This document shows positions 40,909 to 50,321 of a DNA stretch of 64,000 nucleotides, piece by piece. Within the stretch, counting starts at the first letter, position 1. Every line of letters begins with the position of its first letter. The DNA is from LH-M37 sp965602855 (GTDB taxonomy: Bacteria > Pseudomonadota > Gammaproteobacteria > SZUA-229). The translations under genes and the position numbers were made by a program. Location of the stretch: assembly GCA_965602855.1 (NCBI GenBank), contig CBFCZV010000001.1, positions 1 to 64,000 of the forward strand. Direction: 5' to 3'. A model generated the notes under the pieces. It saw only the letters and a program-made list of their open reading frames with translations. It was not told the origin of the DNA and searched no databases.

Positions 40909-41661
40909 TTAGTGAACATCCTTCCAGTATTCCTTCTTCAGCAGATAAGCAAAAACAAAGAAGATAGCCAGGAAAATCAACACATATACGCCTAGATCTC
41001 TGCGCTCAGTCTGTACAGGCTCAGCCACGTACACCATGAAGTTGACCAGATCAGCAACAAAAGCATCGTACTCTTCTGCACTCATTGAGCCTGCCTGCAC
41101 AGTTTCAAAACCAGAGAAGTGCTCGCTAGAAACACCGTCGTGCTCTTCTGTTGTGTAAACGGCCTTCTGAATACCCTGCAACTCCCAAAGCACGTGAGGC
41201 ATACCCACGTCAGGGAAAGTCGTATTATTCATGCCCGATGGACGACCCGCATCCGCGTAGAAGGTACGCAAATAGGTATACACCCAGTCCGCACCACGCG
41301 CACGCGCTGTCAATGACAAATCAGGCACCGCAGCACCAAAAGTGCTCTTGGCATACTCTTTAGTCATAGAAACAGTCATCAGATCACCAATTTTTGTTGG
41401 CTTACCTTTGTTGTTACGGGTAAAAATCATCATCTCGCGCACTTCATCTTCGCTCATGCCAGTATCTTTAGCGATACGGTTAAAACGCATGAATTTTGCT
41501 GAATGACAACTAAAGCAATAATCAGCAAAACTTTTGGCACCGCGTTTGATTGAATCTTTGTCGTAAATATCAATCGGCGCAGTGTCCAGATGAACGCCGC
41601 CGGATGCAAACAACGTTGCTGGAAAAACAGCCAATAACAATATCAGGATATGTTTTTTCAT
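40909..41661 (-). CDS. petC: Ubiquinol-cytochrome c reductase, cytochrome c1
   Basis: A 250-residue membrane-anchored c-type cytochrome of the bc1 complex. A signal peptide (HILILLLAVFPATLFASG) precedes the haem site FADYCFSCHSAKFMRF (CxxCH). The likely sixth haem ligand methionine lies in VGMPHVLWE, and the C-terminal anchor is VYVLIFLAIFFVFAYLLKKE. It overlaps petB by 4 nt (ATGA). It accepts electrons from the Rieske protein and passes them to a soluble cytochrome c. Confidence 0.95.
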   Translation of the reverse strand: MKKHILILLLAVFPATLFASGGVHLDTAPIDIYDKDSIKRGAKSFADYCFSCHSAKFMRFNRIAKDTGMSEDEVREMMIFTRNNKGKPTKIGDLMTVSMTKEYAKSTFGAAVPDLSLTARARGADWVYTYLRTFYADAGRPSGMNNTTFPDVGMPHVLWELQGIQKAVYTTEEHDGVSSEHFSGFETVQAGSMSAEEYDAFVADLVNFMVYVAEPVQTERRDLGVYVLIFLAIFFVFAYLLKKEYWKDVH

Positions 41662-42869
41662 GATGTCACCCTATCCGGTACAGGTTTTGTAGTCTCATTT
41701 TTTGAAGTTACGTACAGCACTACAAAGAATGCAAAGTACAGGAACGTAAACAGCTGTGACATAAGTGTGATGGTATCTGTTACCGCTTGCATCGCCAACC
41801 AGCCAAGAACAACAAAGGTCACTGCAAATACAGCCAGATTAACTTTGTAGATAACTGAACGGTAGCGAATTGATTTCACCTTACAGCGATCAATCCACGG
41901 CAGGAAGAACAGAACAACAATCGCCGCACCCATGGCACCAACGCCCATCAGTTTATCAGGCACTGCACGCAAAATAGCGTAGAACGGAGTGAAATACCAA
42001 ACCGGCGCAATATGCTCAGGCGTCTTCAACGGATCAGAAGCAATAAAGTTTGCATTCTCAAGGAAGTAACCGCCGCCAGCTGGGAAGTAGAACAACACCA
42101 CGCTGAAGAAGAACAGGAACACCACAACACCCACAATATCTTTTACTGTGTAGTAAGGGTGGAAAGGAATACCATCTAACGGAATACCATTCGAATCTTT
42201 ATTCTTCTTGATTTCAACACCATCAGGATTGTTTGAACCCACTTCGTGCAAGGCCAGAATGTGCGCAATCACCAGGAAGACAATCACAAATGGCAATGCA
42301 ACAACGTGCAATGCAAAGAAACGATTCAGCGTTGCATCAGAGATAACGAAGTCACCACGAATCCACAATGTCAGGTCATCACCAATTACTGGAATCGCAC
42401 TGAACAATGAAATAATTACCTGCGCACCCCAGTAAGACATCTGACCCCATGGCAACAAATAACCCATGAAAGCTTCAGCCATCAATGCCAGGTAGATGAA
42501 CATACCAAACAGCCAGATCAATTCACGAGGTTTTTTGTATGAACCGTACATCAGGCCGCGGAACATATGCAGATACACCACAATGAAGAACGCGGTCGCA
42601 CCGGTTGAGTGGATATAACGAATCAACCAGCCGTAAGGCACGTCTCGCATGATGTATTCAACAGAGGCAAATGCCATTGCGCCATCAGGCTTGTAGTGCA
42701 TGGTCAGGAAAATACCGGAAACAATCTGAATCACCAACACCAGCAGCGCCAATGAACCAAAAAAGTACCAGAAATTAAAATTCTTTGGTGTGTAATATTC
42801 GGCTAAATGCTCATTCCACATTTTCATCAATGGGAAACGATCATCAACCCAACCCAGTAGCTTACCCAT
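41658..42869 (-). CDS. petB: Ubiquinol-cytochrome c reductase, cytochrome b
   Basis: A 403-residue integral membrane subunit with eight helices holding haems bL and bH. FWYFFGSLALLVLVIQIVSG is helix A, GATAFFIVVYLHMFRGLMYG and RFFALHVVALPFVIVFLVIA hold haem-ligand histidines, and DPLKTPEHIAPVWYFTPFYA carries the PEW-like quinol-oxidation region (PEHI here). It oxidises ubiquinol and recycles electrons in the Q cycle. The start overlaps the Rieske gene stop (TAATG). Confidence 0.96.
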   Translation of the reverse strand: MGKLLGWVDDRFPLMKMWNEHLAEYYTPKNFNFWYFFGSLALLVLVIQIVSGIFLTMHYKPDGAMAFASVEYIMRDVPYGWLIRYIHSTGATAFFIVVYLHMFRGLMYGSYKKPRELIWLFGMFIYLALMAEAFMGYLLPWGQMSYWGAQVIISLFSAIPVIGDDLTLWIRGDFVISDATLNRFFALHVVALPFVIVFLVIAHILALHEVGSNNPDGVEIKKNKDSNGIPLDGIPFHPYYTVKDIVGVVVFLFFFSVVLFYFPAGGGYFLENANFIASDPLKTPEHIAPVWYFTPFYAILRAVPDKLMGVGAMGAAIVVLFFLPWIDRCKVKSIRYRSVIYKVNLAVFAVTFVVLGWLAMQAVTDTITLMSQLFTFLYFAFFVVLYVTSKNETTKPVPDRVTS

Positions 42870-43465
42870 TATGCATTCTCCCCATCTTGGCCAATTAAAA
42901 TAGCGTTATCAGAGACGTAATAGTGTGCTGGAACGGCCAGATTAGTCGGCGCAGGTACACCCGTAAATACACGACCAGCCATATCAAATCTTGAGCTGTG
43001 ACAGGGGCAGAAGAAACCACCCAACCAGTTTTCACCCAGATCGGCCGGCGCAATGTCCGGACGGAAAGTTGGCGAACAACCAAGGTGAGTACAAATACCA
43101 ACCAGCACAAGAATTTCTGGCTTGATTGAGCGCACAGAATTTTTGGCATATTCAGGTTGCTGATCAACGTTATCCGAAGCCGGATCACGCAAGCTATCAG
43201 CATTTTTTTCAAGATCAGCCAGTGTTTTTTCAGAACGTCGAACAATCCAGACTGGCTTACTCTGCCACTCTACGGTCAACATACGACCTTCTTCAAGTCG
43301 GCTGATATCAGCTTCTACAGGCGCGCCCGCATTTTTGGCGCGCTCACTCGGCATCCACGAAGCGACGAAAGGAACAGCAACAAAACCAGCACCAATCGCA
43401 CCTACAACCGAGGTGGAAGCAACCAGAAATCTGCGTTTACCTTTATTCACAGTATCGGTAGACAT
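42869..43465 (-). CDS. petA: Ubiquinol-cytochrome c reductase, Rieske iron-sulfur subunit
   Basis: 198 residues. The N-terminal part has a twin-arginine-like stretch (KGKRRFLVASTSVVGAIGAG) that serves as signal and anchor. The 2Fe-2S site is GICTHLGCSPTF and FFCPCHSSRFDMAGRV (CTHLGC and CPCH). It shuttles electrons between quinol and cytochrome c1. It is the first gene of the petABC operon; GCGGAGA precedes the ATG. Confidence 0.96.
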   Translation of the reverse strand: MSTDTVNKGKRRFLVASTSVVGAIGAGFVAVPFVASWMPSERAKNAGAPVEADISRLEEGRMLTVEWQSKPVWIVRRSEKTLADLEKNADSLRDPASDNVDQQPEYAKNSVRSIKPEILVLVGICTHLGCSPTFRPDIAPADLGENWLGGFFCPCHSSRFDMAGRVFTGVPAPTNLAVPAHYYVSDNAILIGQDGENA

Positions 43466-43688
43466 TTATAAATCTCCGCATTATTAAATTAGACTATTAG
43501 ACTATAACCATGCTTTTTGTCGTGATCAGGCATTGAATCGACTCAAAAGTGGCATACAATCAGGTTGTGTAAAGCGTCTAGAATAGAGGTCGACCCTTCA
43601 CAAAGCCGCCGTAGCTTATCTTATGTTGGACTTTTAGCCAAGTTTTTTATAACAAACACAATAAAAACAAAGACATACAAAAACCCAT

Positions 43689-44825
43689 ATGAAAAATATA
43701 AAGACACTTTTCAGCTATTTTCTCAACTGGGGATTACTCGGCCTTTTTTTAAGCCTGATATTTTTATTATCTCAGGGCTATATTCAGCTCTCATTTCCAG
43801 ATCAGTCGCAAAAATCTGAAAGCCAGCCAATCAACAACGGCTTCTCTCAGGCAGTAGAGCGTACCGCTCCTTCGGTGGTGAGCATTCAGGTTGCAAGATT
43901 GAAAAATCAACCCGTACTAAGCGCAAACGAACTTGCGCTAAGAAAATTACTGGGGCAGCAGCCACCCCTTACCCCCAGCCCGAAAACCAGTATCAGCTCA
44001 GGCTCAGGTGTGATTCTCGATGCCCGTGGTTATATCGCCACCAATTATCACGTCATCAAGGATGGTGAAAGCATTCAGGTTTCTTTGAGCGATGGCCGAA
44101 AAACCATCGCCAGCCTGGTCGGTGAAGACCCGGAAACCGATCTGGCCATTTTAAAAATAGATCTCGGTAAACTTCCTCAGGCCCCCATTGCCGAAAGCAG
44201 CAACGTTAAAATCGGCGACATCGCACTGACCATCGGCTACCCCTTCAAAATAGGCCAGACCGTCACTCAGGGCATCATCAGCGCCACCGGACGCACTCAG
44301 GTCAGCGCCAACACCTACGAAAACTTTCTGCAAACCGACGCCGCCATCAACCCCGGTAACTCGGGCGGCGCACTGATCAATAGCAAGGGTGAAATTATCG
44401 GCATCAACTCACTCATATTTTCCGAAACCGGAGGTTTCAACGGTATTGGTTTTGCCATACCCATTGACCTGGCCATCGGCGTTCTGAAACAGATCATCAA
44501 AAATGGCTATGTAGTGCGTGGCTGGCTGGGCGTAGGTGGGCAGGCATTAACGCCCAACATTATAAAAAAACTGGGATTCAAAGATATCAACGGCATACTG
44601 TTAACCGAAGTAGATACCTACGGCCCCGGCGACCAGGCTGGCCTGAAACCGGGCGACATCATCACGCACATCAACAAACAGCGCATCGAAACAGCACAGG
44701 ACGTTCTCAACATCGTTGCAGAAGGCCAACCGAGCGAAATTTTCTATATCGAAGGAATACGTCAACGCGAGAATTTCAAGCTCGAAGCGATTCTGGGGCA
44801 GCGCCCCATAATCAGTCGTGAATAA
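43689..44825 (+). CDS. algW: DegS/AlgW-type periplasmic serine protease
   Basis: A 378-residue HtrA-family protease. A single N-terminal anchor (LLGLFLSLIFLLSQGYIQLS) is followed by a trypsin-like domain with the triad in ATNYHVIKDG (His), ETDLAILKID (Asp) and INPGNSGGALIN (Ser), and one PDZ domain (GILLTEVDTYGPGDQAGLKP). The design fits the site-1 protease that cuts anti-sigma-E (RseA/MucA). The position next to hisC matches algW of pseudomonads; degS is the E. coli name. Confidence 0.88.
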   Translation: MKNIKTLFSYFLNWGLLGLFLSLIFLLSQGYIQLSFPDQSQKSESQPINNGFSQAVERTAPSVVSIQVARLKNQPVLSANELALRKLLGQQPPLTPSPKTSISSGSGVILDARGYIATNYHVIKDGESIQVSLSDGRKTIASLVGEDPETDLAILKIDLGKLPQAPIAESSNVKIGDIALTIGYPFKIGQTVTQGIISATGRTQVSANTYENFLQTDAAINPGNSGGALINSKGEIIGINSLIFSETGGFNGIGFAIPIDLAIGVLKQIIKNGYVVRGWLGVGGQALTPNIIKKLGFKDINGILLTEVDTYGPGDQAGLKPGDIITHINKQRIETAQDVLNIVAEGQPSEIFYIEGIRQRENFKLEAILGQRPIISRE

Positions 44826-44846
44826 AAATTAAATGGGGTCTTAAAA

Positions 44847-45923
44847 TTAAACAACCAGCGCTTTTTCTAGTGCTGCAATGAACGCCCTGTTTTCTTCCAG
44901 CTTACCGACAGTGACACGCAAACAGTTTTTCAAAGTACCGGCTTGAGCATTCATATTTTTGATTAGAATACCCTGATCACGAATCGATTCGAACACTGTT
45001 GCAGCATCAACCCCAGACAACCTGAACAGAATGAAATTAGCTCGACTGGGAAAGGCCTCCACTGCCGACATTGCAGTCAAAGATTCCAGCATTGCTTTAC
45101 GCTCATCCCGGATCATCGCTGCCTGCTCATCTAATGCATCCACCTGTTCCAACGCAGAACACGCTGCCTGCTGGGTCAGCACATTAATATTGTAGGGTAA
45201 ACGCACCTTATCGACTTGCTGAATCAACTCGGGCGAGCCCGCCAACATGCCCAGACGCAAACCCGCCAGCCCCATTTTGGACACCGTGCGCATCACCAGC
45301 AGTTGTTCGTACTCGGGCAGTCGTGACATAAAACTGCTTTGTGCGAACGGGTGATAAGCCTCATCCACCACCACCAGACCTGGTGCAATTTTTAAAATTT
45401 CTTCGATGTTGGCTTCATTAAATAAATTAGCCGTCGGGTTATTCGGGTAAGCAATAAAAATAATCGCAGGCTGATGTTTTTCAATCGCCGCACGCGTCGC
45501 CGCCATATCAATATTAAAGCTCGCGTCCAGCGGCACACTGACATATTCCATGCCGACAAATTCAGCGATCATTTTGTACATCACAAAACCGGGATCAAAC
45601 GACATGATGCAACGATCCTTACCACTGACCACCATCGACAGCATCTGAATCAACTCATCAGAGCCATTACCCAAAACCGTCTCAGCACCTTCAGGCACAG
45701 CCATCACCTGTGCCAGCTTCTCACGCAACACCGCCGCCGAAGGATCGGGATAACGATTAATCTCAGCACCTTTTAGCACCTCCGACCAATGCCCAGTCAG
45801 CGCATCCAGCGTATAAGGATTCTCCATCGCATCCAGCTTGGTCAGGCCACTGGCATCTGCCACATGGTAAGCGCTCAGCTCACGAATCTCAGGACGAATC
45901 CAGTTTAGAAGTTTGTCTGTCAC
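44847..45923 (-). CDS. hisC: Histidinol-phosphate aminotransferase
   Basis: A 358-residue PLP-dependent aminotransferase that converts imidazole acetol phosphate to histidinol phosphate. Motifs: GNGSDELIQMLSMVVSG, IAYPNNPTANLFNE and VVDEAYHPFAQ. The PLP lysine is in MRTVSKMGLAGLRLG. In many relatives hisC follows hisD directly; here the Hsp20 gene, a small secreted protein gene and a chemoreceptor gene separate them. Confidence 0.95.
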   Translation of the reverse strand: MTDKLLNWIRPEIRELSAYHVADASGLTKLDAMENPYTLDALTGHWSEVLKGAEINRYPDPSAAVLREKLAQVMAVPEGAETVLGNGSDELIQMLSMVVSGKDRCIMSFDPGFVMYKMIAEFVGMEYVSVPLDASFNIDMAATRAAIEKHQPAIIFIAYPNNPTANLFNEANIEEILKIAPGLVVVDEAYHPFAQSSFMSRLPEYEQLLVMRTVSKMGLAGLRLGMLAGSPELIQQVDKVRLPYNINVLTQQAACSALEQVDALDEQAAMIRDERKAMLESLTAMSAVEAFPSRANFILFRLSGVDAATVFESIRDQGILIKNMNAQAGTLKNCLRVTVGKLEENRAFIAALEKALVV

Positions 45924-46012
45924 AGCAACACTCTTTGTTCATCAAAATATAAAAACGGATGGTAACAGATGAACCCCAAAACCAGCCAGACAAAAAAAAC
46001 TATTTTACCCCC

Positions 46013-46040
46013 CTTGTAATAAAAAAAAGCACCCTCAAAT
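46013..46040 (+). promoter_or_regulatory. Sigma-32-like heat-shock promoter of hsp20
   Basis: CTTGTAA, 12 nt, then CCCTCAAAT, compared with the sigma-32 pattern CTTGAAA-N11-15-CCCCATNT. It lies 43-70 nt upstream of the Hsp20 start. The match is partial. Confidence 0.5.
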
Positions 46041-46083
46041 TAGAAGCACGAACAACGAATAAGCCAATAACGAGGTTAACGGT

Positions 46084-46515
46084 ATGAGTTTAGTAAGACA
46101 CAATCCATGGAGCATTTTTGACCAGCTCAATCGCGAGCTAAGTAATCAGAACTACAGCAGCGAAGACGATGCCACTGTAGCCACCGCCAACTGGACACCC
46201 TCAGTCGATATTACCGAAGACGAAAACAGCTTTAAACTGCTGGCCGATATCCCCGGCGTAAAACCTGAAGACATCGATGTTTCAATGGACAATGGCGTGT
46301 TAACCGTAAAAGGCGAACGCAACACCGAAGAGAAAACCGAGAAAGAAAATTTCCGCCGCGTTGAAAGGAAACATGGTGTTTTTTACCGACGCTTCACGCT
46401 ACCAGAAACCGCCAATGCCGATAAAATTGAAGCACACTCAGAGCATGGTGTATTGCAAATTACAATTCCTAAACAGGAAGTCGCGCAGGCGAGACGTATT
46501 AGCGTTAAACACTGA
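46084..46515 (+). CDS. Hsp20/alpha-crystallin family small heat-shock protein
   Basis: A 143-residue ATP-independent holdase. An N-terminal arm (RHNPWSIFDQLNRELSNQNY) is followed by the alpha-crystallin domain: WTPSVDITEDENSFKLLADI, the GVLTVKGER strand, and FYRRFTLPETANADKIEAHS. A C-terminal IxI-type element (QITIPKQE) follows. It keeps unfolded proteins refoldable during stress. GAGG precedes the ATG. It is a single gene with its own likely heat-shock promoter and terminator. Confidence 0.95.
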   Translation: MSLVRHNPWSIFDQLNRELSNQNYSSEDDATVATANWTPSVDITEDENSFKLLADIPGVKPEDIDVSMDNGVLTVKGERNTEEKTEKENFRRVERKHGVFYRRFTLPETANADKIEAHSEHGVLQITIPKQEVAQARRISVKH

Positions 46516-46557
46516 GGCAACTCTAACCAAATAACTCCTGACTCTCCTAGAGTTTTT

Positions 46558-46583
46558 GACCCGCACTAGCGGGTCTTTTTTTT
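46558..46583 (+). terminator. Rho-independent terminator after hsp20
   Basis: GACCCGC, ACTA, GCGGGTC then a run of nine T. A compact, strong intrinsic terminator 42 nt after the stop codon. Confidence 0.95.
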
Positions 46584-46729
46584 GTTTGTAGTTTTTACAG
46601 TTGTCTGCAATCATTTGCCGGCACCTGTACACCCTATCCACTTTTCTGCTAATCTCCAAAAATACTGGGAGGGACATACGCCAGTGTTTTTAAGGACAAC
46701 AATAATATATCAGAGAGGTTATATATCAC

Positions 46730-47107
46730 ATGAATAATATTTTCCGATTTATCGCTATTGCTGCAATAGCTGCACCCACAAGCGCACTCGCTAACACATG
46801 GAGCTGTACTCATAATGATTTAACAAGAACTGTTGAGATTGAATATTCCGAAGATAGTGCAACAGCCTGCAATGTGAATTACACCAAAGAAACAGAAGGC
46901 GTGGGAGCACATTCGCTTTGGTCTGCAGAAAATGACACATCTTACTGCGAAGAAAAAGCAGAAGGCCTGGTTGCCAAACTGACTTCCTGGGGATGGGATT
47001 GTACTAAGTCCGAAACTGAAGTGGAGCCAGAAGCAACCGAAGCAGCGCCCGCGGAACCAGCAGCTGAGGCAGAAGAAGCACCAGCTGAAGAATCAGCACA
47101 GCCATAA
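46730..47107 (+). CDS. Small secreted protein with four cysteines and an acidic tail
   Basis: 125 residues, not recognised. A signal peptide ends ALA-NTW. The mature part has four cysteines (in WSCTH, TACNVNY, SYCEEKAE, WDCTKSE), enough for two disulfides. The last 35 residues are an Ala/Glu/Pro tail (EPEATEAAPAEPAAEAEEAP). Probably periplasmic. It stands alone between the hsp20 terminator and a long hairpin shared with the convergent chemoreceptor gene. Confidence 0.6.
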   Translation: MNNIFRFIAIAAIAAPTSALANTWSCTHNDLTRTVEIEYSEDSATACNVNYTKETEGVGAHSLWSAENDTSYCEEKAEGLVAKLTSWGWDCTKSETEVEPEATEAAPAEPAAEAEEAPAEESAQP

Positions 47108-47123
47108 TTGTGCTTAGCTAATA

Positions 47124-47179
47124 GAAAAGTTTGTACGGTGCAATGAACTGGGTTGTGCTAATTGCACTGTACACTTTTC
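47124..47179. terminator. Long imperfect hairpin between convergent genes
   Basis: GAAAAGTTTGTACGGTGCAAT on the left pairs with ATTGCACTGTACACTTTTC on the right with few mismatches. The GGTGCAAT/ATTGCAC core matches the hairpins at 14147-14173. A-rich and T-rich edges suit a bidirectional terminator built from a dispersed repeat. Confidence 0.6.
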
Positions 47180-47203
47180 CATAGAAATACAGAAATAGAA
47201 AAA

Positions 47204-49009
47204 CTAAATAACCTTCTTCGTCCCAATCTTGAAATAGCGCATTATCTTACCCAGTTCGGTAGATTTCTGATCCACCGAATCACTCGCGGCAGTTACTTTC
47301 TCAACCATTATTGCATTTTGCTGAGTCATTTCTTCTATTTCAAGAACCACTCGATTAACTTGATCAATATCATTCGCCTGATCACGACTGACTCGTGAAA
47401 TCTCAGCAATAGATGAAGCAACCTGTTGAATTTCTCCCGACATTTCAGCTAGTGTTTCAGCCGCTTCCTCGACCAGTTCCGAACCTTCTCGGGCATTCTC
47501 AATATTATTTCTGATCAGACCACTAATTTCTTTAGCGGCTACAGCTGAACGCTGCGCAAGGTTACGCACCTCAGCTGCGACTACTGCAAAACCTTTTCCT
47601 TTTTCACCTGCACGCGCTGCTTCAACCGCTGCATTAAGTGCTAACAGATTTGTCTGAAAAGCAATGTCATCGATAACTTGAATAATGCCATCCATTTTTG
47701 CACTACTACTGTCAATCATGTCAACCGAGCCAATAGCTTTAGTCAATGCTAGTGCTGCGCCCTGCGCATCTTGCCTGGCTTTCTCCGACATTGTGGCTGC
47801 ATTTTCAGACGAATCTGCATTTTGTTTAACAGAACCCGTCATCTCCGCCATTGAAGCCGATGCCTTAACCAGATTTGATGCTTCTACATCGGTACGTTTT
47901 GCCAGTTCAGCGTTACCTTCTGCAGTTTCTCTGGCAAGATGATTAATTAAATCCAGATTAGTTCTGGAATCACTCACCACACTCTCAACCTTATCGACAA
48001 ACTGGTTAAATGCTGTCGCAAGTTTCACCAGCTCTTCTGTTCCGGTCGCTTCCATACGTTGCGTCAAATCTCCATCACCATCAGCAATTTCTTCCATTGC
48101 CGTTGAAATTTTCACTAAAGGCCTGGTGAGTTTTTTTAGATACCAGAATAAGCCAGCAATCGCAAAGATAAGCAATAAACCATTAAAGGTATAAGTCACT
48201 GCCACCAGCCATTGTTCATAGGCGTAACTCTGTGTACGATCTCGTGCACTCACCAGGTAAGCTACAGGCTCACCTGCTACATTAATAACAGGCTGCATCA
48301 CAACGGTATAAAATTTCTCGCCAAACTGACTCATTGACACAGAATACTGACCAGGTTCTGGCAACTTAAGTTGTAATCCAGTAAACATACCTGCCTGTGT
48401 TGTATAGGCTTCACTTCCATTTTTATTTACGATGAAGTTTTCCGATTTGTCATTTTTCTTAAAATCTTCAATCGCTGCCTGCAAGCTTCTCATGTAAATA
48501 CCGACACCAATTTGCTTACCTTGTGAATATAGAGGAAAAGCAGCAGACACTACCAACATATTATCGTCATCCAGCTCAACACCATAACTGGCCTTACCGC
48601 TTTTCAGCACTGTCTTTACAGTTTGTTTTTGAGTGCTTCCTGAAAACTCATTGGGCGCAGAAAATAAAACTTCGCCTTCCATGTCGGCGAGCTGTAAGCG
48701 AGTAAGAACTTTACTTGAACTCAGCAGTTTATATATTGACATTGCATTTTCTGACAGGCTTGTCTTATTATTTTTCTTGAGGGCAATAAATATCTTTCGA
48801 TCACTAATCAGACTTTGAGTATTAGCCATCATCTGATCAGTTTCGCTACTGACAATTTTCGACCACAATACTGATTTCCCAGTTATCGCCTCATCACGGA
48901 ATCTTGATTCCACCTCAGCAATCGACATCCTGGCATCGATAATAATAACCGCAACCACACTCAAAATAATGAATGCCGCAGCAAAACTGATACGTGTTCC
49001 TAGAGTCAT
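47204..49009 (-). CDS. Methyl-accepting chemotaxis protein
   Basis: A 601-residue transducer. One helix (ISFAAAFIILSVVAVIIIDA), a periplasmic sensor of about 235 residues, probably Cache-like (YGVELDDDNMLVVSAAFPLY), a second helix (YTFNGLLLIFAIAGLFWYLK), a HAMP domain (STAMEEIADGDGDLTQRMEA), and a signalling domain with the highly conserved tip IAFQTNLLALNAAVEAARAG. It controls CheA and hence swimming; the ligand is unknown. It starts 6 nt after the hisD stop, so it could be co-transcribed with hisGD. No cheAWY genes are in the window. Confidence 0.93.
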   Translation of the reverse strand: MTLGTRISFAAAFIILSVVAVIIIDARMSIAEVESRFRDEAITGKSVLWSKIVSSETDQMMANTQSLISDRKIFIALKKNNKTSLSENAMSIYKLLSSSKVLTRLQLADMEGEVLFSAPNEFSGSTQKQTVKTVLKSGKASYGVELDDDNMLVVSAAFPLYSQGKQIGVGIYMRSLQAAIEDFKKNDKSENFIVNKNGSEAYTTQAGMFTGLQLKLPEPGQYSVSMSQFGEKFYTVVMQPVINVAGEPVAYLVSARDRTQSYAYEQWLVAVTYTFNGLLLIFAIAGLFWYLKKLTRPLVKISTAMEEIADGDGDLTQRMEATGTEELVKLATAFNQFVDKVESVVSDSRTNLDLINHLARETAEGNAELAKRTDVEASNLVKASASMAEMTGSVKQNADSSENAATMSEKARQDAQGAALALTKAIGSVDMIDSSSAKMDGIIQVIDDIAFQTNLLALNAAVEAARAGEKGKGFAVVAAEVRNLAQRSAVAAKEISGLIRNNIENAREGSELVEEAAETLAEMSGEIQQVASSIAEISRVSRDQANDIDQVNRVVLEIEEMTQQNAIMVEKVTAASDSVDQKSTELGKIMRYFKIGTKKVI

Positions 49010-49015
49010 AAAATA

Positions 49016-50320
49016 CTAGGATTTAACAATCCGATACTCAGCTGATCTGGCATGCGCTACCAAACCTTCTCCATGCGCTAGTACCGATGCACTTTTGCCT
49101 AACTTCGACGCACCTTCTGCCGAACAATTAATCAAACTGGAACGTTTTTGAAAATCATAAACACCCAGTGGCGATGAAAAACGTGCTGTGCCTGATGTGG
49201 GTAAAACATGATTCGGTCCTGCACAATAATCACCCAGTGCTTCGGCGGTGTAACGCCCCATAAAGATGGCACCCGCATGACGAATTTTTTTCGCCCATTG
49301 CTCAGCATCATCCATGGATAATTCAAGATGCTCGGGAGCAATGTGGTTGGCGACTTCAATCGCTTCTTCCATGTTGTCTGCCAAAATAAAAGCTGCGCGA
49401 TTTTGTAATGAGGTTTGAATAATTTCTTTTCTCGGCATTTCCAGTAATAACTTTTCGATGCTGGCTTTTACTGCTTCGAGAAAATCAGCATCGGGACTAA
49501 CCAGAATAGACTGCGCTTCTTCATCATGTTCGGCCTGTGAAAACAAATCCATGGCGATCCAGTCAGGATCGGTTTTACCATCACACACCACCAGAATTTC
49601 TGAAGGCCCTGCAATCATGTCGATACCAACGACACCATAAACCATGCGTTTTGCAGTGGCTACATAGCTGTTACCGGGGCCGGTAATAATATCAACCTTG
49701 GGAATAGTTTCTGTACCATAGGCTAATGCAGCAACGGCCTGTGCGCCACCAACAGCAAACACACGATCGACACCTGAAATAGCGGCAGCGGCTAAAACTA
49801 AATCGTTAGTCTCGCCACCAGGTGTGGGCACCACCATAATCAGTTCGGGAACTTCGGCCACTTTGGCAGGAATTGCATTCATCAACACCGACGAAGGATA
49901 TGCGGCTTTACCGCCGGGCACGTACAGCCCAGCTCTATCCATGGGTGTAATTTTCTGCCCTAACACGGTGCCGTCTTCTTCGGTGTACGACCACGACTCC
50001 ATCTTCTGGTGCTCGGCATAGGCTCGCACTCGCGCCGCGGCCAGTTCCAGTGCTTTACGTTGTTCAGGTTCAATAGCGTCTAGCGCTTTCTGCAAATCTT
50101 CTTTGCTCAGCTCGAGCTGTTCAGCGGTAGTTGCATCAACGCGATCAAATTTTTGTGTGTACTCGAGAAGCGCCGCATCACCGCGTTTTTTAACGTCCGC
50201 GAGAATATCGCTTACAATGGTGGCAACACCACTATCGGCGGACTGCTCCCAGGCCAGCACGTTATCTAGTTGCTTCCAGAAATTTTCATTACTGGTTTTG
50301 AGTTGACGAATTTCAGGCAT
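49016..50320 (-). CDS. hisD: Histidinol dehydrogenase
   Basis: 434 residues; oxidises histidinol to histidine in two NAD-dependent steps. YVPGGKAAYPSSVLMNAIPA and FAVGGAQAVAALAYGTETIP are nucleotide-site signatures, DMIAGPSEILVVCDG and SQAEHDEEAQS bear zinc-site residues, and CAGPNHVLPTSGTARFSS is the C-terminal zinc and substrate region. It starts just after hisG (1 nt gap). Confidence 0.97.
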   Translation of the reverse strand: MPEIRQLKTSNENFWKQLDNVLAWEQSADSGVATIVSDILADVKKRGDAALLEYTQKFDRVDATTAEQLELSKEDLQKALDAIEPEQRKALELAAARVRAYAEHQKMESWSYTEEDGTVLGQKITPMDRAGLYVPGGKAAYPSSVLMNAIPAKVAEVPELIMVVPTPGGETNDLVLAAAAISGVDRVFAVGGAQAVAALAYGTETIPKVDIITGPGNSYVATAKRMVYGVVGIDMIAGPSEILVVCDGKTDPDWIAMDLFSQAEHDEEAQSILVSPDADFLEAVKASIEKLLLEMPRKEIIQTSLQNRAAFILADNMEEAIEVANHIAPEHLELSMDDAEQWAKKIRHAGAIFMGRYTAEALGDYCAGPNHVLPTSGTARFSSPLGVYDFQKRSSLINCSAEGASKLGKSASVLAHGEGLVAHARSAEYRIVKS

Positions 50321-50321
50321 T

